From: Rhodamnia argentea
Lineage: Eukaryota; Streptophyta; Magnoliopsida; Myrtales; Myrtaceae
Reading direction: 5' to 3'
NCBI RefSeq assembly: GCF_020921035.1
Contig: NC_063158.1
Span: 3,206,001-3,270,000 of the forward strand
DNA length: 64,000 nt
The position numbers and the translations under genes were made by a program. Numbering within the stretch: position 1 is the stretch's first letter; each line of letters starts with the position of its first letter. Positions 61,156-64,000 of this stretch are shown here, in pieces. Below the pieces are notes generated by a model. That model had not been told where the DNA came from and did no database searches. It saw nothing but the letters and a program-made list of their open reading frames with translations.

Positions 61156-61201
61156 TGATGCGCCGATTGATTTAGTTGCACTAGCGGATCGATGTAGCTC
61201 A

Positions 61202-61405
61202 GTTGATTTATCATATGCCGTGTCACTAAATGCTCATCTGGTCTCGTGATCTGATTTCTGTTAAATAAGATTCATGTTCTCCATCCCGCCATAGCCTAAA
61301 CCAGGCATCATCTCCATGTTCCTCAAATTAGAGAAACACATAATTTTATCGGAAATTTATATCGACAATGACATTTCCAGATTACAGGGATTACAAAAGA
61401 AATGC
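61202..61405. repeat. 3'-flank duplicate, copy B (downstream of the HPR3-like gene)
   Basis: Second copy of the segment at 59050-59315. It ends about 50 bp from the stop of the minus-strand HPR3-like gene, so it probably forms that gene's 3'UTR. See copy A for the shared phrases. Confidence 0.85.
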
Positions 61406-61452
61406 ATAGCTCATTCAAATTACAGGGATTACATCTTTGAAACCTTGCTAGC

Positions 61453-63200
61453 TCATTCATGTTGTACTAGCGACCTCAAAGGTTCGTTCGAAAAGAAAGC
61501 TCTCAAGTTGCCGATTATGAGTTCCTGCACAGCTTCCAAGGATTCCGGAGTCATGACGGCGCGGTGTGGAGAGAGCACGACGTTGTCCAGCGCGAGCAGC
61601 TCATCCGGCACCTTGGGCTCCTTCTCAAACACGTCGAGGCCGGCACCGCCGATCTCGCCCCTCACCAAGCGTCGCACCAGCTCTTTCTCATCCACCAGAG
61701 CCCCACGCCCGACGTTTATGATTACGCCTCCTTTCCCGAGCGCCGACATCACGTCCTTGCCGACGATGTGGCGAGTGCCTTCCGTCAGAGCGCAGCAGAG
61801 GACAAGAATGTCGCTATTAGCTGCAAGGTCACGGACGTTGGCGTAGTAAGGGTATGGAACGTGCGGTTTCTCCTTCCTTGAGTTGTAGGCGATGCTGCAT
61901 CCGAAGGACACCAGCCGCTTCGCAGTCTTGGAGCCAATACTTCCAAGCCCAACTATGCCGACCCGTTTTCCCCCTAACTGCAATGTTTGACATTCGGTTA
62001 GCCGACACCAAAAACCTCCTCCTGTGCAAAGCAACTATAAGTCGCTGAGGAGTTAATGTGAGAGAAGTAGCTATCAGTTCCAGACCATTTGATCGGAACT
62101 TACACTCTTTTAACATTGGCATGCTTTTCTATGCATCTGTGTAATCATACAGGCTATATTCAACATATAACAGCAACCATAGGATCTAAAACCTCATGAA
62201 ATATCGGTGTCGGGAACTAGAACTATGGGCTCATGACAAATTCATTGCAGTTTAGCTGGAATGGAGCCCATCATTTTGCTCCGGAAGAACTTCCCAGCGT
62301 GAGTTTGTCTGGCTCACCAAATGTTACTACCTTTCTTGGCAGCTGCAATAACATCGGCTCACCAAAGTGACGAACAACATCTTGATCAGACCACTCGATG
62401 AACGTTCCTAGTGATAATCGCAAAATTAGACAAGTCCCTAACAAGATCCGAGATTTGGACGAGGGTCTTGTTAGTTACTATGTTAACTACTCTGCAACTT
62501 AGTAAGATTAATATTTTCGATTCGAGGAATGTACTTTCAATTTCGCACATTGCGGAAATTTCAAGGTACAAACTTCCACATTTATAAAGTGTACTGGAAA
62601 CTGGAAAGCGCACGACTCGAATTGCTAAAACTAAAGTTTAATGTGATTACTTTGCAAATCTCCAAAAATTACGAACTTGGCATTCGGCCCAACATCTCCC
62701 AAATGATTAGCGATGATAAGCTGACCTACCTTGAAACCCAGGGGGAACTCCCTCTGGACCGGCCACGACCCGGCCCGGACGAACCGGTCGCCGTGCGAAA
62801 CCCTCCTCATCACGTCGATCAACATCGCCACCGCGTAGTCGGCCCCGTCCTCGCAGAACGCGGCGCTGGCGTTCGCGACAGCGATCCCCCGCCGGCGACA
62901 ATACGGGAGGTCCACGTGCTCGAGCCCCGCGCTGGAGACGACGATGAGCTCGAGGGAAGGGAGGAGGTCCAGGGTTCCGGCGTTGACGGGGACGAAGGGG
63001 GTGAAGAGGCAGAGGAGGGCCCGGACGGAGCGGCAGCGGAGGGAGAGGAAGGATTGAGCCGGCTCGGACGAGTCGAGCGGGTCGAGGAGGTGGAAGTGAG
63101 CTCGGAGGCGGGCGGCGAGGGGGAGGAGGGTGAGGGCGGAGGGGCGGAGGAGGAGGACTTTGGGGAGGACGGCGTCGTTCTGGGGTGGGTTGGTGTCCAT
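61453..63200 (-). CDS. HPR3: D-2-hydroxyacid dehydrogenase, HPR3 / HPPR-like
   Basis: NAD(P)H-dependent reductase of the glyoxylate/hydroxypyruvate and hydroxyphenylpyruvate reductase group. It reduces short 2-oxo acids or p-hydroxyphenylpyruvate, probably in the cytosol (family knowledge). Exons 63200-62730 and 61977-61453 give 996 nt, or 331 aa; the single intron is in phase 0. The split substrate domain has LELIVVSSAGLEHVDLPYCRRRGIAVANA and YAVAMLIDVMRR. The Rossmann motif GLGSIG is at 167-172. Catalytic Arg248 (NVGRGALVDE), the acid near 275-277 (FEKEP) and His295 (SPHRAVMTPES) are all present. Exon 1 is very GC-rich. HPR3 versus other HPPR-like paralogues cannot be settled from the sequence. 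Confidence 0.88.
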
Positions 63201-63254
63201 CGTTGGATCGTTCGACTGACGGTGGTGGGATGTGTGACCGAGGGGCGATGATCG

Positions 63255-64000
63255 CGTTACAGAAACGCGACTCGTATCAATGACAACACCACAGACTTAT
63301 TGTCAATGAGATTATTAAATTTAATTGGCTAAGTATATGATGTTGCTGACATAGCTACGGAGACAAAAGGGCACTTTTTACGTCAGCCAGTCCGTCATTC
63401 ATTTGTTTGTAACTTCTTTTTAGGTTTATATCTACGTCGGTGCAACACGCCACACGACACGATACGACAAGTTGACAAATAAATTATAAAAATATAAAAT
63501 ATTTCGACACGTTGGGACATGTTATATAATATAAATATTCTTGTAAGTTATCGTTTTCATGATTTTAATAATAATAAAAAATGATAATAGAAATGATAAT
63601 TCCGACATCTCTCTTCCCGCTTTTAACTTTTTGTCCTCCACTCAAAACTCTTTCTTTTTTTATCTTCTCATCTTGACTCAGTCAACTCTTACCTCCCCCA
63701 AAATCTGCTCTCTTGTACACGTGTATGGGCAGAGATGGCGTGTACAGGTGAGTGACAGGTGAGCGGCCAGTGGACTTTCGAGAAAGGGTGGATGTGTGTA
63801 AACATGGCCAAAATGAACCGAGGCCCGAAACCGGCCCATTGATCCTGCCCACGGTTTCGATCCGATTTTTTTTTTTTTTAAAAAAAGAAGAGGCTTGGAA
63901 AAAAAGAGCCGTTGGGCCTAGGAACCGGAATCGGCGATTTCAAGGACCCGGCCACGTCTATATGTGTGTACGTGAATGACTACATCCCCCAAAGTTTTTT
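63255..64000. other. Right-edge spacer, no gene seen
   Basis: Promoter side of the HPR3-like gene and AT-rich sequence to the window end. It includes the second copy of the dispersed repeat (63435-63580). No family-like frame was found. Confidence 0.45.

Noticed and set aside
61190-61215. tRNA-like 'gatgtagctcagttg' string
   Set aside because: It lacks the rest of a tRNA cloverleaf (no T-arm box or matching acceptor stem) and continues into the duplicated 3' flank.
62529-63251. 240-aa plus-strand frame across HPR3-like exon 1
   Set aside because: Shadow frame of a GC-rich exon with Glu/Gly-rich nonsense content; the minus-strand dehydrogenase explains it.

Overview
The window looks like nuclear DNA of a woody core eudicot. 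The genes are split by AT-rich GT-AG introns, GA/CT microsatellites sit at several gene starts, and the spacers hold plant-type repeats (TRIM, RTE LINE, tRNA-derived SINE, hAT, and Mutator-like foldback and MITE elements) plus a plastid-derived insert. The repeats and the AGL14/19-type MADS gene would fit Myrtales (Eucalyptus-like), but this placement is a guess; only 'dicot nuclear genome' is firm.

Layout. 0-1.3 kb: first coding exon of a KNAT7-type class II KNOX gene (minus), running off the left edge, with a GA/CT-rich leader. 1.3-7.6 kb: spacer with a short-LTR retroelement array. 8.3-17.2 kb: a 12-exon MINDY deubiquitinase gene (minus) whose last intron carries a hAT-like element with an RTE LINE inside it and whose fourth intron carries a SINE. 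17.4-27.4 kb: repeat-rich spacer with two foldback-like repeats, two solo LTRs, a gypsy integrase scrap and a GC-rich island with three G-boxes. 27.5-34.8 kb: a TM3/SOC1-clade MADS-box gene (plus). About 35.1 kb: a plastid ycf1-like fragment. 35.9-40.8 kb: FZR/CCS52A, an APC/C activator (minus). 42.9-43.9 kb: an intronless DUF1191 membrane protein (minus). 45.2-46.4 kb: an alpha-expansin (minus). 47.7-50.4 kb: PGRL1 (minus), with a 1.68-kb foldback element inserted about 200 bp upstream of its start. 52.3-57.4 kb: spacer with a second hairpin element. 57.7-59.0 kb: anthocyanidin synthase (plus). 59.5-60.7 kb: an intact TRIM and a Mutator-like MITE. 61.5-63.2 kb: an HPR3-like 2-hydroxyacid dehydrogenase (minus).

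The genes do not form a pathway. They are independent loci for wall and cell regulation (KNAT7, expansin, FZR), flowering or meristem control (MADS), photosynthetic cyclic electron flow (PGRL1), pigment synthesis (ANS), ubiquitin editing (MINDY) and hydroxyacid metabolism (HPR3-like). I joined the multi-exon models by hand from splice sites, reading frame and family motifs. All of them close in frame.

The most unusual content is structural. There is a near-perfect 1.68-kb palindrome with an exact 9-bp target duplication in the PGRL1 upstream region, a nested LINE-in-hAT-in-intron, and a 3'-flank segment shared by ANS and the HPR3-like gene. I found no clearly undescribed multi-gene system.
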